In this document: piece after piece, positions 1 to 9,875 of the stretch
How positions within the stretch are numbered: the first letter of the stretch is position 1
Layout of the letters: every line of letters begins with the position of its first letter
Assembly: GCF_034298135.1 (NCBI RefSeq)
Contig: NZ_CP139575.1
Span: forward strand, 310,001-374,000
Direction of reading: 5' to 3'
Source: Lactobacillus acidophilus
GTDB lineage: Bacteria; Bacillota; Bacilli; Lactobacillales; Lactobacillaceae
Length of the DNA stretch: 64,000 bases
The notes under the pieces: generated by a model
The model's database searches: none
The model's input: the letters and a program-made list of their open reading frames with translations, nothing else
Told to the model about the DNA's origin: nothing
Program-made: the position numbers and the translations under genes

Positions 1-2
1 AA

Positions 3-2420
3 ATGGAAGTTGCACCAGATGGTCAATATACTTATCGCTTTGTTGCTACGCTTTACAATGATGGACCACATAAGGTTCAAACCAATGATACGTCAGTAAT
101 TATTGATACTACTGCTCCAATTTTAAAAGATGTAGAATATGATGTTACTACTAAAACTATTACTGGAACATATTCTGATGCAGGTGCAGGATTTACTGAT
201 TATTCATATGCTACTGTAACTATAAATGATCGAGTTTTTGGTTTTAAATTAAACGATAATGATAATTCAACATTTGATAATACTGACAAGACTATAGGAC
301 ATTTTAGTTTTGCTTTAACTCCTTTAGAACAACAGGCTCTAACTGCTGCTCATAATAAAGTGAGTGTTTGTTTAAGCGATGTGGCAGATAATACTGCTGT
401 TAAAACACTTGATGTAGCAAGTGTGGGTGATGGTAACAAGATTGCTATTTGGAATGCTGTTAATGGTGTACCATTTAATTCCAATTCTCAAGATTATAGT
501 GATAAGAATAATAGTTACTTATTACGTGGTAGTGCTACTGAAAACTTCTACGTTAATGGTAAGTTAGTGCAAGTTGCTCCAAATGGTGAATTTGTTTTAC
601 CGGTTTCTTTAGATGAACAAAATTTAGTATTTACTTCTGATGAAAATGGCCAAAATGTGCTAAGACAATTTACCACCTATACTCCTAAAGCTGATTTTGC
701 TTGGCAGCATATTGATGGTAGTGAAAGATCATTTGGTGTTTCAGTTTATTCAATTGATGCAGCTGATCCAAATGATGCAATAGTTCAAGCAGCAGTGCCA
801 AAAGGAAATAATGTTAAGGCTTTTGCAAAAGATTACTTTACTGGTGAAACATATGTTGGTGAAGTAAAAGATGGTGTAGCAACATTCCATATTCATACTT
901 CAATTAATCCGGATCCTCAAACGGGTATTAATCGTCGAGCCCTTTTACAAGGTTGGGTTGAAATTGATGGACCAACTTATAATGCTAAGCAAGTAACAGA
1001 TCCGACTGCCATTAGTGATAGAAATTATATTGGTGTTTATTACAAACCAGATGCTTCATCTCATGTTTATAGTAATCGTGATGAGCTAGGCGTAGATGAT
1101 TTTACTGATGAACAAGCAGATGTGTCGGATTTTGGACCAAGTAAATTCCTGTATCCAGGCCACAATGCCCCAAGTGATGGTAATGCAAATATTTCATTTG
1201 ATTATGTAAATGATAATAATATAAGTACGTTTGGACAAGAAGCAGTTAAAGCAGGTTATTATGATCCTATTGCTAAAGTATTCACTATTACAGGTCATGT
1301 AGATAAAGATGTAGTTAGTTTGGTTGCTTTACAAGATAATCCAAATGAAGATGCACCTGAAAATCGGGTTGCAATTGATAAAGATGGTAATTTTATAATT
1401 AAATTCCACATGGATGATCCGTCTACAAGACAACTTACTTATATTTATAAGGTAAAGGATTCATCAACAGATAAGATTGATACGGTTAAAGGTTCGATTA
1501 CTCTTGTTCTTGATACAGTTTTGCCAACTTTGCATGTTGATCAATTAAATGGTGCTGACAACTTAACAATTACAACTAATAATCCAACATTTAAAATTTC
1601 TGGTAATGCTAACGATGACTTGGATGACTATAGTGTATACATTAATGGTGATAATGTATTTACTCAATTTAATGGTTCAAGCTTCAATTATATTCCAGGA
1701 ATGTATGGTGACCCAAATCAAAAAACACCTAACTTATATGGAGGCTATGACTTTGAGCAAGAAGTAAATCTTGATGATGAGAATGGAAAGCCAACTACAC
1801 ATATCTTTAATATTGAATTAATTGATCAAGTGGGTAATAAAGTATTCAAAACTTTAACGGTCAACTACGATCCAAATGCCACTAACTCTGAAGACCCAAG
1901 TAACGGTACAGGTGACAGTGGAATTGAAGTTGTTCCAACTGTACCAAGAAAAGTTCAACCTCTTTCGGATGATAATTCAACTAACATTAATGATAAGCAA
2001 ACTTTATCTACTGAATTAACGATTACTTTGCCAAGAAATATCTTTGCATTTGATTATCAAGGTAAAGTAGCCAGAAAACATGGTAAAGATATTATTTTGA
2101 AGAAGGGCGTTGTTTTATACAATCCTAAAGAAGTAAATATTAGAAAACATAAATATTATAAAGTAAGTAAGAATGTCTACATTAAGGTGACATCAACGAG
2201 AGTAAATAAAAAACTTAAGCGACTTATTTTGATCAAGAATTCTTATGTTTATAATTTAAACGGAAAAGCAAATAAAGTTCATAATAAACGTGTTCTACTT
2301 AAGCGGGGATTAGCCGTTGATGTCTTACATGGTGGTAAGATTACTAAAGTAGGCAAATATGATTGTTATCAAATTGGTATCAATCAATACATTAAAGTAG
2401 CTAATACAGCTTTGAAATAA
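3..2420 (+). CDS. Cell-envelope proteinase (lactocepin-like), C-terminal part with SLAP domains
   Basis: This is the C-terminal part of a large secreted surface protein; the reading frame is already open at the window edge, so the true start and any catalytic domain lie upstream. The visible 805 residues hold repeated beta-sandwich (Fn3-like/A-domain) units of the kind that follow the protease domain in lactocepins, with recurring phrases such as DTTAPILKDVEYD and DTVLPTLHVDQLNG. A low-complexity linker near residues 635-665 leads into two basic Tyr/Lys-rich repeats (about residues 690-805) of the S-layer-associated protein (SLAP) type, which bind the cell wall non-covalently. There is no LPXTG. 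Lactocepins degrade casein and host proteins outside the cell. The proteinase call rests on the A-domain style because the catalytic part is not visible; another SLAP-anchored surface protein is the alternative. Confidence 0.75.
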   Translation: MEVAPDGQYTYRFVATLYNDGPHKVQTNDTSVIIDTTAPILKDVEYDVTTKTITGTYSDAGAGFTDYSYATVTINDRVFGFKLNDNDNSTFDNTDKTIGHFSFALTPLEQQALTAAHNKVSVCLSDVADNTAVKTLDVASVGDGNKIAIWNAVNGVPFNSNSQDYSDKNNSYLLRGSATENFYVNGKLVQVAPNGEFVLPVSLDEQNLVFTSDENGQNVLRQFTTYTPKADFAWQHIDGSERSFGVSVYSIDAADPNDAIVQAAVPKGNNVKAFAKDYFTGETYVGEVKDGVATFHIHTSINPDPQTGINRRALLQGWVEIDGPTYNAKQVTDPTAISDRNYIGVYYKPDASSHVYSNRDELGVDDFTDEQADVSDFGPSKFLYPGHNAPSDGNANISFDYVNDNNISTFGQEAVKAGYYDPIAKVFTITGHVDKDVVSLVALQDNPNEDAPENRVAIDKDGNFIIKFHMDDPSTRQLTYIYKVKDSSTDKIDTVKGSITLVLDTVLPTLHVDQLNGADNLTITTNNPTFKISGNANDDLDDYSVYINGDNVFTQFNGSSFNYIPGMYGDPNQKTPNLYGGYDFEQEVNLDDENGKPTTHIFNIELIDQVGNKVFKTLTVNYDPNATNSEDPSNGTGDSGIEVVPTVPRKVQPLSDDNSTNINDKQTLSTELTITLPRNIFAFDYQGKVARKHGKDIILKKGVVLYNPKEVNIRKHKYYKVSKNVYIKVTSTRVNKKLKRLILIKNSYVYNLNGKANKVHNKRVLLKRGLAVDVLHGGKITKVGKYDCYQIGINQYIKVANTALK

Positions 2421-2430
2421 TATAGAAGTA

Positions 2431-2470
2431 AAAAAGCAATACAAGTTTAACCAAACTTGTATTGCTTTTT
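2431..2470. terminator. Bidirectional intrinsic terminator
   Basis: A long perfect hairpin (AAAAAGCAATACAAGTTT, four-base loop, and its complement) has a T run on each strand. It lies between the converging proteinase and kinase genes and can serve both. Confidence 0.9.
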
Positions 2471-2499
2471 CGTTGAAAAAATATTTGTAATTAAAAGAA

Positions 2500-3423
2500 T
2501 TAATAATTTGTATGGTTAGTGAAGTAACGATAATCCTTGCTCTTGTCAAAGATTACTGCACGTGCATTTTCACCGTTTGAGATTGAGAAGATAACGTCAG
2601 GATATTCTTCTTTAACTTCGTCTTCTACAAGACCTCTAAGCATTTCGTTGTTAGCTAAAACAGAACCAGTTAAAGCAATCTTCATTGGCTTTGGATCTTC
2701 GTAACGGTTCAAACCAATAATAATGTCACGAGCTAGTAAGTGAGCTTGTTCCTTGATAACTGCAACTGCGTGCTTATCTCCAGCATCAGCAAGTTTAGCA
2801 ACGTGAACAGCCATACCAGCAACTTCTGGGTTAGACATCTTGTAGAACTTAGCATTACATTCATCCATGTGTTCAACATTGAATAAGTTGGTGAACATAT
2901 CGATAAGACCATTTTCTTCACGCTTGTCCCAGCTAAGAAGAGCAGATTGCATAGCTGCACGAGAAATGGCGTAACCTGAACCTTCGTCGCCCAAAATGTT
3001 ACCGTAACCACCAACAGCGATTAAGTGACCATTTTGCAAACCATTGTAAACAGAACCAGTACCAGCGATAACTAAGGCACCATCGTCACCTTCAAGACCA
3101 GCGTAAAGTGCAAGAAGTGAGTCAGTAATTGCACGAGTTGGCAAGTTGTTGATTCGTGATGAAATGGTTGCTGCAACTTCTGGAGCGTTACCTACGACTG
3201 AAAGACCTGCAATACCAACAAGTACGCGCATGCAGTCGCCATCAATCTTGTCTAACAATTCATTAATTGTATTAGAGATGTTAGTAATTCCGCCTTCGTA
3301 GTCAGCGTTAATTTGACCTGGACCGCCTTCGGCACGACCAAGTTCTTTGCCATTTTCGTCATATGCGATTGCAGTTGAGTGAGTACCACCTGCATCGACA
3401 CCAATTTGGTATTTAAGAGCCAT
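2500..3423 (-). CDS. N-acetylglucosamine kinase-like sugar kinase (BadF/BadG/BcrA/BcrD family)
   Basis: This cytoplasmic kinase of the ASKHA fold would phosphorylate an amino sugar, most likely N-acetylglucosamine recovered from wall turnover or the diet. The N-terminal phosphate-1 motif GVDAGGTHSTA (about residues 7-17) and the GTGSVYNG and GGYGNILGDEGSGY motifs are typical of the BadF/NagK family, and about 307 aa is the usual length. I chose the ATG at 3423 because AGAAAGAAG lies eight bases upstream; a TTG two codons earlier has no suitably spaced site. The gene is apparently monocistronic, convergent with the proteinase and sharing its terminator. The substrate is inferred from the family; glucosamine is possible. 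Confidence 0.85.
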   Translation of the reverse strand: MALKYQIGVDAGGTHSTAIAYDENGKELGRAEGGPGQINADYEGGITNISNTINELLDKIDGDCMRVLVGIAGLSVVGNAPEVAATISSRINNLPTRAITDSLLALYAGLEGDDGALVIAGTGSVYNGLQNGHLIAVGGYGNILGDEGSGYAISRAAMQSALLSWDKREENGLIDMFTNLFNVEHMDECNAKFYKMSNPEVAGMAVHVAKLADAGDKHAVAVIKEQAHLLARDIIIGLNRYEDPKPMKIALTGSVLANNEMLRGLVEDEVKEEYPDVIFSISNGENARAVIFDKSKDYRYFTNHTNY

Positions 3424-3538
3424 ATTCAAATCTTCTTTCTGTTATTAATTTATCCGAATGATAACGTATACATTTTATTACATTTTTGGGTGGTTGGTCC
3501 AGCATTATTTTTGCTGTTAGCGTTATCATGCCTGCTTT

Positions 3539-6118
3539 TTATCCAATTCTTAATAAAATTATAATAGTTAAGAGGCTAATTAGGATACCAACTAAGAATA
3601 TCCACGGGATATAAACAAGGGTAATTTTATGCTTTCCTTTACTCAATGAAAAGTTTAAAAAGGTATTCATAAATAGAATTTTATTTTTATTTATGATTTT
3701 ATCATTATCTAGAACTAACCAATTGAAGTTGTTAGGAATAGTGGAATTCATCGTCATGGTTTTATTAATAGTGAAAGTATTAGATTTAATGACTAAAGGG
3801 GAAGTTTGCCTAATAACTGGCTGTTTTTTATTGAAAATATTCATTTCATGATTAAGTCTTTGGACATTCAAACGCCAAATACTAGCAGAAGTTAGGTTTA
3901 AATTGTTATTTTTTAGAGTAAATACTATTTGAATACGTTGTCCCCGTTGTTTACTGCCGAGATTAATTAAGCGAGTGTTTTGGTCGCGAACATCTAGATT
4001 GATGCTTTGACCATTAACATACATATTAGTCGTATTTTCATCAATTTCACCAGGTAATTCAATGTAATATGAGTCATCGGTTTGCGGTCTAAAATTGAAG
4101 ACGACGCGACTTTCTTTGTTGTGTTTCTTTTTAGAATATTGCATCCAACCGCCGTCCCAACTAGAAACATTAATTTTTTTAGGATCAGGCCAAATGACAT
4201 TATGGAAAAGCTGAGCTTTAGAACCTGTAGCAGTTTGAAAAAATTTATTTTGGTTAATAGTGATGTTAGCTGGATCAAATTTAATCTTTTTAGTTTTGTT
4301 TGGCGATAAAAATAAAAGTGATGCTGCATCGGGATTTTTCATTAGAATTAGTTGATTGAATCTTTTTTGAATTAAGTAGTCCCCTACATCGATTCGATGG
4401 TTAGAATTATCATATTTCATCTGCTTATTAGATTTAAGGGGAGTAATATCATCATTAGGTAAAATATAATATTTAATTCCAAATAGGTCATCAGTAATTG
4501 GAGTACTACCAAAGTTAGTATAAGAATTGCTGTTGTTTAAAAAGCCGAAGTTATCTAGCAACTTTAAAACATTTTGATCAGAAATTGAATTGAAATTGCT
4601 AATACCATAGTAGTTGGAGCTAAAAGGATCATCATCTGAACGATAAAAAGTTTTTTCAGTTCGATATAAGTTATCGTCGATTTGTTTTTCATATTGGGTA
4701 ACTTGGGCCGTATTTTGAACAAAATTTTGATAGTCAGCATCTTTTTGATAGGCTAAATTTCCAAGTGATAGTACCAAATTGACGATTAATTCAAGTTCTA
4801 CAACTAAGTAAAAGAATGGGGCGGCTAAGCTATGCTTACGATAGATTAAGGAAATAAATAAAAGAGCAAGTGCTAGAAATGCACCTGAAGCGATTAATGC
4901 GTCTTGAGTTAAAAATGCAAAATCTTTTTGATTAAAAAGCCAAAAAATAATTAATCCAATAGCTAAAATAGCTAAGATTCCTATTTGCCAGAGATAAATT
5001 TTCTCCGTTTGTTTTAGAGCGATGATGGCTAAATTTAAACTAAAGAAAATTAATACAAAGCTAAAGCGACCGGGATACCAGACGGGGAATTGACCTAAAT
5101 GCCACAGTAGAACTAGTGGCGTCCAGAAAAGGGATGCGATTAAAAATATTAATAATAGGCCGTTAGCTAATTTTCTTTGCCAAGTAATTTGTTTTCTTAA
5201 AAAGTAAAGAATAGTAAGTAAAACGAATGGTAAGGCAATATAAATACTGGGCATCCCTTCCTGCATTTCATGGAAGTTATAGGCACCTGCAGCAAGCTTA
5301 GCTAGTTCTTCATAAGGTGGAAATTGAAAATTCAGCGACCATTGTGCAGAAGCCGTTGCCTTACCTTGAAGCATTTCAATGAAAACAGGTAGCAACATGA
5401 ATGCATCTAAAAATGAACCAAGTACGCTTCTTTTTAGATATTCTATAAAAATTGCCCCACGTTTATCTTTATTGATGAAGAAAAGCTGAGTTAACAAGTA
5501 TAGCAATCCGAAAAATAGTGCCATAAAAGCAGTATAAAAATTGGTAAACCATAGTAAAAAAGTAATCAAGATTAGATGATTTTTCTTACCGTTTAAAACT
5601 CGGTCAATTGCTTCAATTAATAAAGGTAATAGTAAAACAGAATCAAGCCACATCAAATTATAGTGGTTAGAAACAACATAACCTGATAGTGCATAGGCTG
5701 CGCTGGCAGCTAAAGCGTAAAAGTCATTAATTTTTTGTTTCCAGTAATAGTAACTAGTCAATCCAGCTGTAGCAATTTTTAATGTGATGATTAATAAAAT
5801 TACTTTTGGTAAAAAGTGTTGCGGAAATACAAATAATAATAGGTTAAAAGGACTAAGTAGATAATAAGCATCTGTGGCTAGCATCGAATTACCTAATCCA
5901 TTTGAAAAAGTGTAGATTAAATTAAATGGGTGAGTAAATAAGTTGTGTCTAAAAAATGCAAGAAAGTCAACATATTGTTGTCCCAGATCAACCGTTAAAA
6001 CACCATTTTTAGTATAAAAAAAGTAACTAAAAAAGATTAATCCCGGTAAAATAAAACTCATTAAATAAAGTATTTTTTCTTTCTCTAATAAATTGTGCGT
6101 AATAAAAAATTTCTTCAT
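3539..6118 (-). CDS. YfhO family multi-spanning membrane protein (GT-C-like)
   Basis: An 859 aa integral membrane protein. The first 450 residues hold about twelve or more hydrophobic spans, with the family's early motif VDLGQQYVDFLAFFRHNL (about residues 42-59) and NGLGNSMLATDAYYLLSPFN in the first loops. A long extracytoplasmic beta-rich region (about 470-820) and a last hydrophobic span at the C-terminus (about 835-857) follow. YfhO proteins resemble GT-C glycosyltransferases and are implicated in glycosylating cell-surface polymers such as lipoteichoic acid; the acceptor here is unknown. The start at 6118 is an ATG with GGAG about 17 bases upstream and a weaker GAAA closer in. No clear operon partner is visible. 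Confidence 0.85.
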   Translation of the reverse strand: MKKFFITHNLLEKEKILYLMSFILPGLIFFSYFFYTKNGVLTVDLGQQYVDFLAFFRHNLFTHPFNLIYTFSNGLGNSMLATDAYYLLSPFNLLLFVFPQHFLPKVILLIITLKIATAGLTSYYYWKQKINDFYALAASAAYALSGYVVSNHYNLMWLDSVLLLPLLIEAIDRVLNGKKNHLILITFLLWFTNFYTAFMALFFGLLYLLTQLFFINKDKRGAIFIEYLKRSVLGSFLDAFMLLPVFIEMLQGKATASAQWSLNFQFPPYEELAKLAAGAYNFHEMQEGMPSIYIALPFVLLTILYFLRKQITWQRKLANGLLLIFLIASLFWTPLVLLWHLGQFPVWYPGRFSFVLIFFSLNLAIIALKQTEKIYLWQIGILAILAIGLIIFWLFNQKDFAFLTQDALIASGAFLALALLFISLIYRKHSLAAPFFYLVVELELIVNLVLSLGNLAYQKDADYQNFVQNTAQVTQYEKQIDDNLYRTEKTFYRSDDDPFSSNYYGISNFNSISDQNVLKLLDNFGFLNNSNSYTNFGSTPITDDLFGIKYYILPNDDITPLKSNKQMKYDNSNHRIDVGDYLIQKRFNQLILMKNPDAASLLFLSPNKTKKIKFDPANITINQNKFFQTATGSKAQLFHNVIWPDPKKINVSSWDGGWMQYSKKKHNKESRVVFNFRPQTDDSYYIELPGEIDENTTNMYVNGQSINLDVRDQNTRLINLGSKQRGQRIQIVFTLKNNNLNLTSASIWRLNVQRLNHEMNIFNKKQPVIRQTSPLVIKSNTFTINKTMTMNSTIPNNFNWLVLDNDKIINKNKILFMNTFLNFSLSKGKHKITLVYIPWIFLVGILISLLTIIILLRIG

Positions 6119-6208
6119 CTTAAGATTTCTCTAATCTCCATTCTCAATCGTAGAATTAACGTTCAGTTTTTGTTAAAATACATACAGTTTTAGTGAGGGA
6201 AGATTTAC

Positions 6209-8317
6209 GTGGACTATTTTAGAAAAAACAGTGGGACTGGTTCAAATAAACAGTCCTCAACACCAATAAGAATGCGAATCATTCTGGGTGTGATCCTCGT
6301 ACTTTTTGCGATGCTGATAGGGCAGCTTGCATATTTGCAACTGGTTTATGGTTCTCGCTTTAAAGCCGAGGTACAGCAGTCTGATTCCACAGTTGTATCA
6401 AATCAAGTGCCTCGTGGTGTAATGTATGACGCCAAGGGACGAGTATTAGTAGGTAATAAAGCAACTAATGCGATTACTTATACTAAAAGTGCATCGACTA
6501 CGACGGCGCAAATTTACCAAATTTCGAACGCTTTGAGTAATTATATCAAGATTACTGATGAAAAGCCGACAAAGCAAATGACGGCTGATTACTACTTAGC
6601 AGATGAAAAGAATAATACCAAAATAGAATCATTATTGCCTAAATCAGCTAAGGTTGATGCTGGCGGCAATAAGAAGACTAATTCTGAAGTTTATCAAGCT
6701 GAATTAGCGTATGTTGAAAAAATGAATCCTAAGCTGACTGAAAAACAGAAAACAGCAGCTTTGATCTTCAATAAGATTTCAGGAGCCTACACTTTATCAA
6801 CTATTTATATTAAAAATAAAGGTTTAACGGATAGAGAAATTGCTCAAGTAGGTGAACACTTGTCAGAACTTCCAGGTGTAGGTATCGGAACTGACTGGCA
6901 AAGATCATATCCAAATGGTTCATCAATTCAAAGTATTATCGGTTCAGTTTCAACTGAAAAATCTGGTTTGCCTAGCGATAACTTACAGTACTATTTAAGA
7001 AATGGTTACTCTAGAAATGATCGTGTTGGTACGTCATATCTAGAAGAAGAATATGAACCGCTTTTAAAAGGTACGAAGTCAACTAGTCAGGTAACTACTA
7101 AATCAAATGGTAATATTCAACAAACCAAGACTGTTTATAACGGTCAAGCTGGTGCAAGTTTGATGTTAACTATTGATGCCAAGTATCAAAAACAAGTTCA
7201 AGCTGCTTTAAAGCGTGTTTATAGTTCTGCTGAAGCGGCAGGTGCTGCACGATATTCCAATGGTGCGTATGCTGTAGCAATGAATCCTCAAACTGGTGCG
7301 CTTCTCGCTGTTGCCGGTATTAATAGAAATACTAATACTGGTAAAACTACGGATAATGCGTTAGGCGTAATTAACCAATCATTTGTTATGGGGTCCGTTG
7401 TTAAAGGAGCGACTGTATCGGGTGGTTTAATTAATAAAGTAATTACACCAACAAATAATACTTTACCTGATACGCCAATTTACTTGCCAGGTTCTCCAGT
7501 TAAGAAATCAGTTTACCCAGTAGGTACTTTCAGTTCTCTTGATGCAGAAACCGCTTTGGAAGTTTCCAGTAACATTTACATGATGCACTTAGCTATGAAT
7601 TGGGTTGGTGCTAAGTATGTGCCTAAGACTTATATTCATATGCCCAATAATTCATTTGACATTTTACGTCGTAACTTTGCAATGTTTGGGTTAGGACAAA
7701 AGACTGGTGTTGACTTACCAGGTGAAGTTTCAGGTATTCAGGGTAAGTCATTTAACTCTAAAGGTAATATTTTATCAGGTTCTGTACTTGACTTGGCCTA
7801 TGGTAACTATGATGCATATACGCCAATTCAACTTGCGCAATATGTATCAACTATTGCTAATGGCGGCTACAGAATGCAGCCATATATTGTGCAATCTGTA
7901 GGTAAGACAAGCAAAGATGGTAAAAAGATCTATATTAATTACAATAAAAAGCCAAATGTTCAACAATCCATTCCATGGACTCCAGATGAGCTTAACGTTG
8001 TAAGACAAGGGTTTTACCGTGTAGTTCACGGTACTAACGGTTGGGGTACTGCTCACCCACTGAAGAATGTTAAACCTTCAATTTCAGGTAAGACCGGTAC
8101 TGCTCAAACTTTCTATTACGATGCAGAACATCCTAATAGAAAGCACAACATTGAATTAATCAATGCAACTTTCATCGGTTATGCTCCATCTAATAATCCA
8201 AAATTAGCAATCGCAGTTGTATTCCCAGGACTTGATCCTGATGGTGAAGGTACATATACTTTACAGGTTGCTAAAGCAATGGTTCAAGATTATTTCAAGC
8301 TTCATTCCACAAAATAA
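6209..8317 (+). CDS. Class B penicillin-binding protein (PBP2b-like transpeptidase)
   Basis: A monofunctional D,D-transpeptidase that cross-links peptidoglycan, anchored by one N-terminal membrane segment (about residues 23-47). The N-terminal half is the class B dimerisation/pedestal domain (PRGVMYDAKGRVL near residue 69). The C-terminal half carries the three penicillin-binding motifs: SVVK in SFVMGSVVKGAT (nucleophile Ser), SSN in EVSSNIYMM, and KTGT in SGKTGTAQT. The start is GTG at 6209, supported by GAGGGA eight bases upstream. At 702 aa it matches the PBP2b type usually found just before rpmG in lactobacilli. A role in elongation rather than division is inferred from its sequence type. 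Confidence 0.92.
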   Translation: MDYFRKNSGTGSNKQSSTPIRMRIILGVILVLFAMLIGQLAYLQLVYGSRFKAEVQQSDSTVVSNQVPRGVMYDAKGRVLVGNKATNAITYTKSASTTTAQIYQISNALSNYIKITDEKPTKQMTADYYLADEKNNTKIESLLPKSAKVDAGGNKKTNSEVYQAELAYVEKMNPKLTEKQKTAALIFNKISGAYTLSTIYIKNKGLTDREIAQVGEHLSELPGVGIGTDWQRSYPNGSSIQSIIGSVSTEKSGLPSDNLQYYLRNGYSRNDRVGTSYLEEEYEPLLKGTKSTSQVTTKSNGNIQQTKTVYNGQAGASLMLTIDAKYQKQVQAALKRVYSSAEAAGAARYSNGAYAVAMNPQTGALLAVAGINRNTNTGKTTDNALGVINQSFVMGSVVKGATVSGGLINKVITPTNNTLPDTPIYLPGSPVKKSVYPVGTFSSLDAETALEVSSNIYMMHLAMNWVGAKYVPKTYIHMPNNSFDILRRNFAMFGLGQKTGVDLPGEVSGIQGKSFNSKGNILSGSVLDLAYGNYDAYTPIQLAQYVSTIANGGYRMQPYIVQSVGKTSKDGKKIYINYNKKPNVQQSIPWTPDELNVVRQGFYRVVHGTNGWGTAHPLKNVKPSISGKTGTAQTFYYDAEHPNRKHNIELINATFIGYAPSNNPKLAIAVVFPGLDPDGEGTYTLQVAKAMVQDYFKLHSTK

Positions 8318-8393
8318 GTAATTAATACTGGTCAAATTGCTTGAAAAATGCTATTCTAGTACAGTCAGAATAAAAGTGTAGGTGGTGAAAAAA

Positions 8394-8543
8394 ATGGCAG
8401 ATAACATCATTTTAGAATGCACCGAATGTGGCGATAGAAGTTACTTATCTAAGAAGAACAAGCGTAAGCATCCGGAACGTTTATCTTTGAAGAAGTATTG
8501 CCCAGTTGAAAGACGCGCAACACTTCACCGTGAAACTAAGTAA
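8394..8543 (+). CDS. rpmG: 50S ribosomal protein L33
   Basis: A 49 aa ribosomal protein of the large subunit, near the E site. The translation [20 protein letters not shown] and the ending TLHRETK are characteristic. The ATG at 8394 follows AGGTGG about 8-13 bases upstream. Zinc-binding L33 has two CxxC pairs; here the first pair is present (C9, C12) but the second has C36 with Glu at 39 in place of the last Cys, so this is probably a zinc-independent or weakened paralog. A strong terminator follows. Confidence 0.93.
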   Translation: MADNIILECTECGDRSYLSKKNKRKHPERLSLKKYCPVERRATLHRETK

Positions 8544-8551
8544 TAAATTGA

Positions 8552-8586
8552 AGTAGCAGGTTGTGTGCCTGCTACTTTTTTATTTT
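8552..8586 (+). terminator. Intrinsic terminator after rpmG
   Basis: The hairpin AGTAGCAGG-N7-CCTGCTACT is followed by a T run. It lies immediately after rpmG and partly before the next gene's start. Confidence 0.9.
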
Positions 8587-8596
8587 TAGGTGAAAA

Positions 8597-9160
8597 ATGC
8601 AAAAATCAGAAATAAGAAAAATACAAATAAAAAAATTAAAAGAATTTGCTACTACTGAAGAAAAGAAAATTGAAGATGCAGTTTTATTAGAAAAGTTAAT
8701 GGGGACTAATCTAATAAAAAATAGTCAAACTATTGGTGTAACTGCCTCCATGCCTTTTGAAGTAGATACCTCTGAATTGATCGCTCGTTTATGGGATCTA
8801 GGAAAAGAAGTCTATTTAGCAAAAGCAAGAACCGATCAAAATCACACTTTAGATTTTCTTCACTACACTTATATGAGTAAATTAGTTAAATCTAAATTTG
8901 GTGTTGAAGAAATTGCTGATAAAAGTGCTAAAGTGAATAATGAACTTGATTTAGTAATTGTTCCCGGTCTTCTTTTTGCTACTGATTCGCATGTTAGGAT
9001 AGGCTTTGGTGGCGGCTACTATGATCGTTTTTTAGCAAAATATAATCCTAGAACGATTTCTTTGGTTAATACTCCAATGCAAACTGCTACCTCGGATTGG
9101 CTAGTAGAAAAAACAGATGTCCCGGTTCAAACGATTGTGACAACTGATAGAATCTATTAA
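8597..9160 (+). CDS. 5-formyltetrahydrofolate cyclo-ligase
   Basis: Converts 5-formyltetrahydrofolate to 5,10-methenyltetrahydrofolate with ATP, salvaging a storage form of folate in the cytoplasm. The 187 aa length is normal. The C-terminal signature GFGGGYYDRFLAKY (about residues 136-149) is the phosphate/folate-binding hallmark, and a basic N-terminal helix starting MQKSEIRK is typical. AGGTGAAAA precedes the ATG closely. It heads the cluster of ligase, rhomboid, YqgQ and rhodanese found behind rpmG in Lactobacillus and related Firmicutes. Confidence 0.92.
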   Translation: MQKSEIRKIQIKKLKEFATTEEKKIEDAVLLEKLMGTNLIKNSQTIGVTASMPFEVDTSELIARLWDLGKEVYLAKARTDQNHTLDFLHYTYMSKLVKSKFGVEEIADKSAKVNNELDLVIVPGLLFATDSHVRIGFGGGYYDRFLAKYNPRTISLVNTPMQTATSDWLVEKTDVPVQTIVTTDRIY

Positions 9161-9194
9161 AATAATTGAAATAACTAAATTAAGGGGATTGTAA

Positions 9195-9875
9195 ATGAAT
9201 CGAAAAATTAATTTGTCACAATCATTTGTGACTTTAGGGATTTTGATTATTTTAGTAGTGGTCTTTTTAGTTGAAATGTTTCTTGGCGGATCTGAAAATG
9301 TCAATGTATTGATGAAAATGGGGGCCATGAATAATTTTGCTGTAGTAGCAGGGCATCAATGGTGGCGTTTGTTTACAGCACAATTTCTGCATATTGGGGT
9401 AATGCACCTTGTTTCTAATGCAGTAATTATTTATTACATGGGTCAATATATGGAACCAATTATGGGACATACTAGATTCTTAGTGACATATTTATTAGCC
9501 GGAATTGGTGGGAACTTGATGAGTTTAGCCTTTAGTGCTGATAGAGGTTTAAGTGCTGGTGCTTCTACCGCTTTGTTTGGTCTCTTTGGTGCAATGACCG
9601 CGATCGGACTACGTAATTTTCGAAATCCAATGATCAGCTATTTGGGTCGACAAGCTTTGGTTTTAGCTTTAATTAACTTGGCACTGGATATCTTTGTTCC
9701 AGGAATTGATATTTGGGGACATATTGGTGGCTTAATTGCTGGATTCTTACTGGCAATTATTCTAGGAGATCGTGTCATGAAGACTTACAATCCAAAATGG
9801 CGTGTCTTAGCTGCTGCCGTTTTGGTTGTTTATGTAGTGTGGACTGTTAGAACAGGAATGGTTATCAACTTCTAA
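9195..9875 (+). CDS. Rhomboid family intramembrane serine protease
   Basis: A membrane-embedded serine protease that cuts substrates within or near the membrane. The core shows about six or seven hydrophobic spans. The catalytic serine is in SAGASTALFGLFGAM (GxSx motif, about residues 115-130) and the catalytic histidine in DIWGHIGGLIAGF (about 177-189). The conserved HxxxN-type element HIGVMHLVSNAVI lies near residue 61. At 226 aa it is a compact bacterial rhomboid without an extra soluble domain. An AGGGGATT site precedes the ATG. Its stop overlaps the next start by one base, which indicates translational coupling. The substrate is unknown. Confidence 0.92.
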   Translation: MNRKINLSQSFVTLGILIILVVVFLVEMFLGGSENVNVLMKMGAMNNFAVVAGHQWWRLFTAQFLHIGVMHLVSNAVIIYYMGQYMEPIMGHTRFLVTYLLAGIGGNLMSLAFSADRGLSAGASTALFGLFGAMTAIGLRNFRNPMISYLGRQALVLALINLALDIFVPGIDIWGHIGGLIAGFLLAIILGDRVMKTYNPKWRVLAAAVLVVYVVWTVRTGMVINF

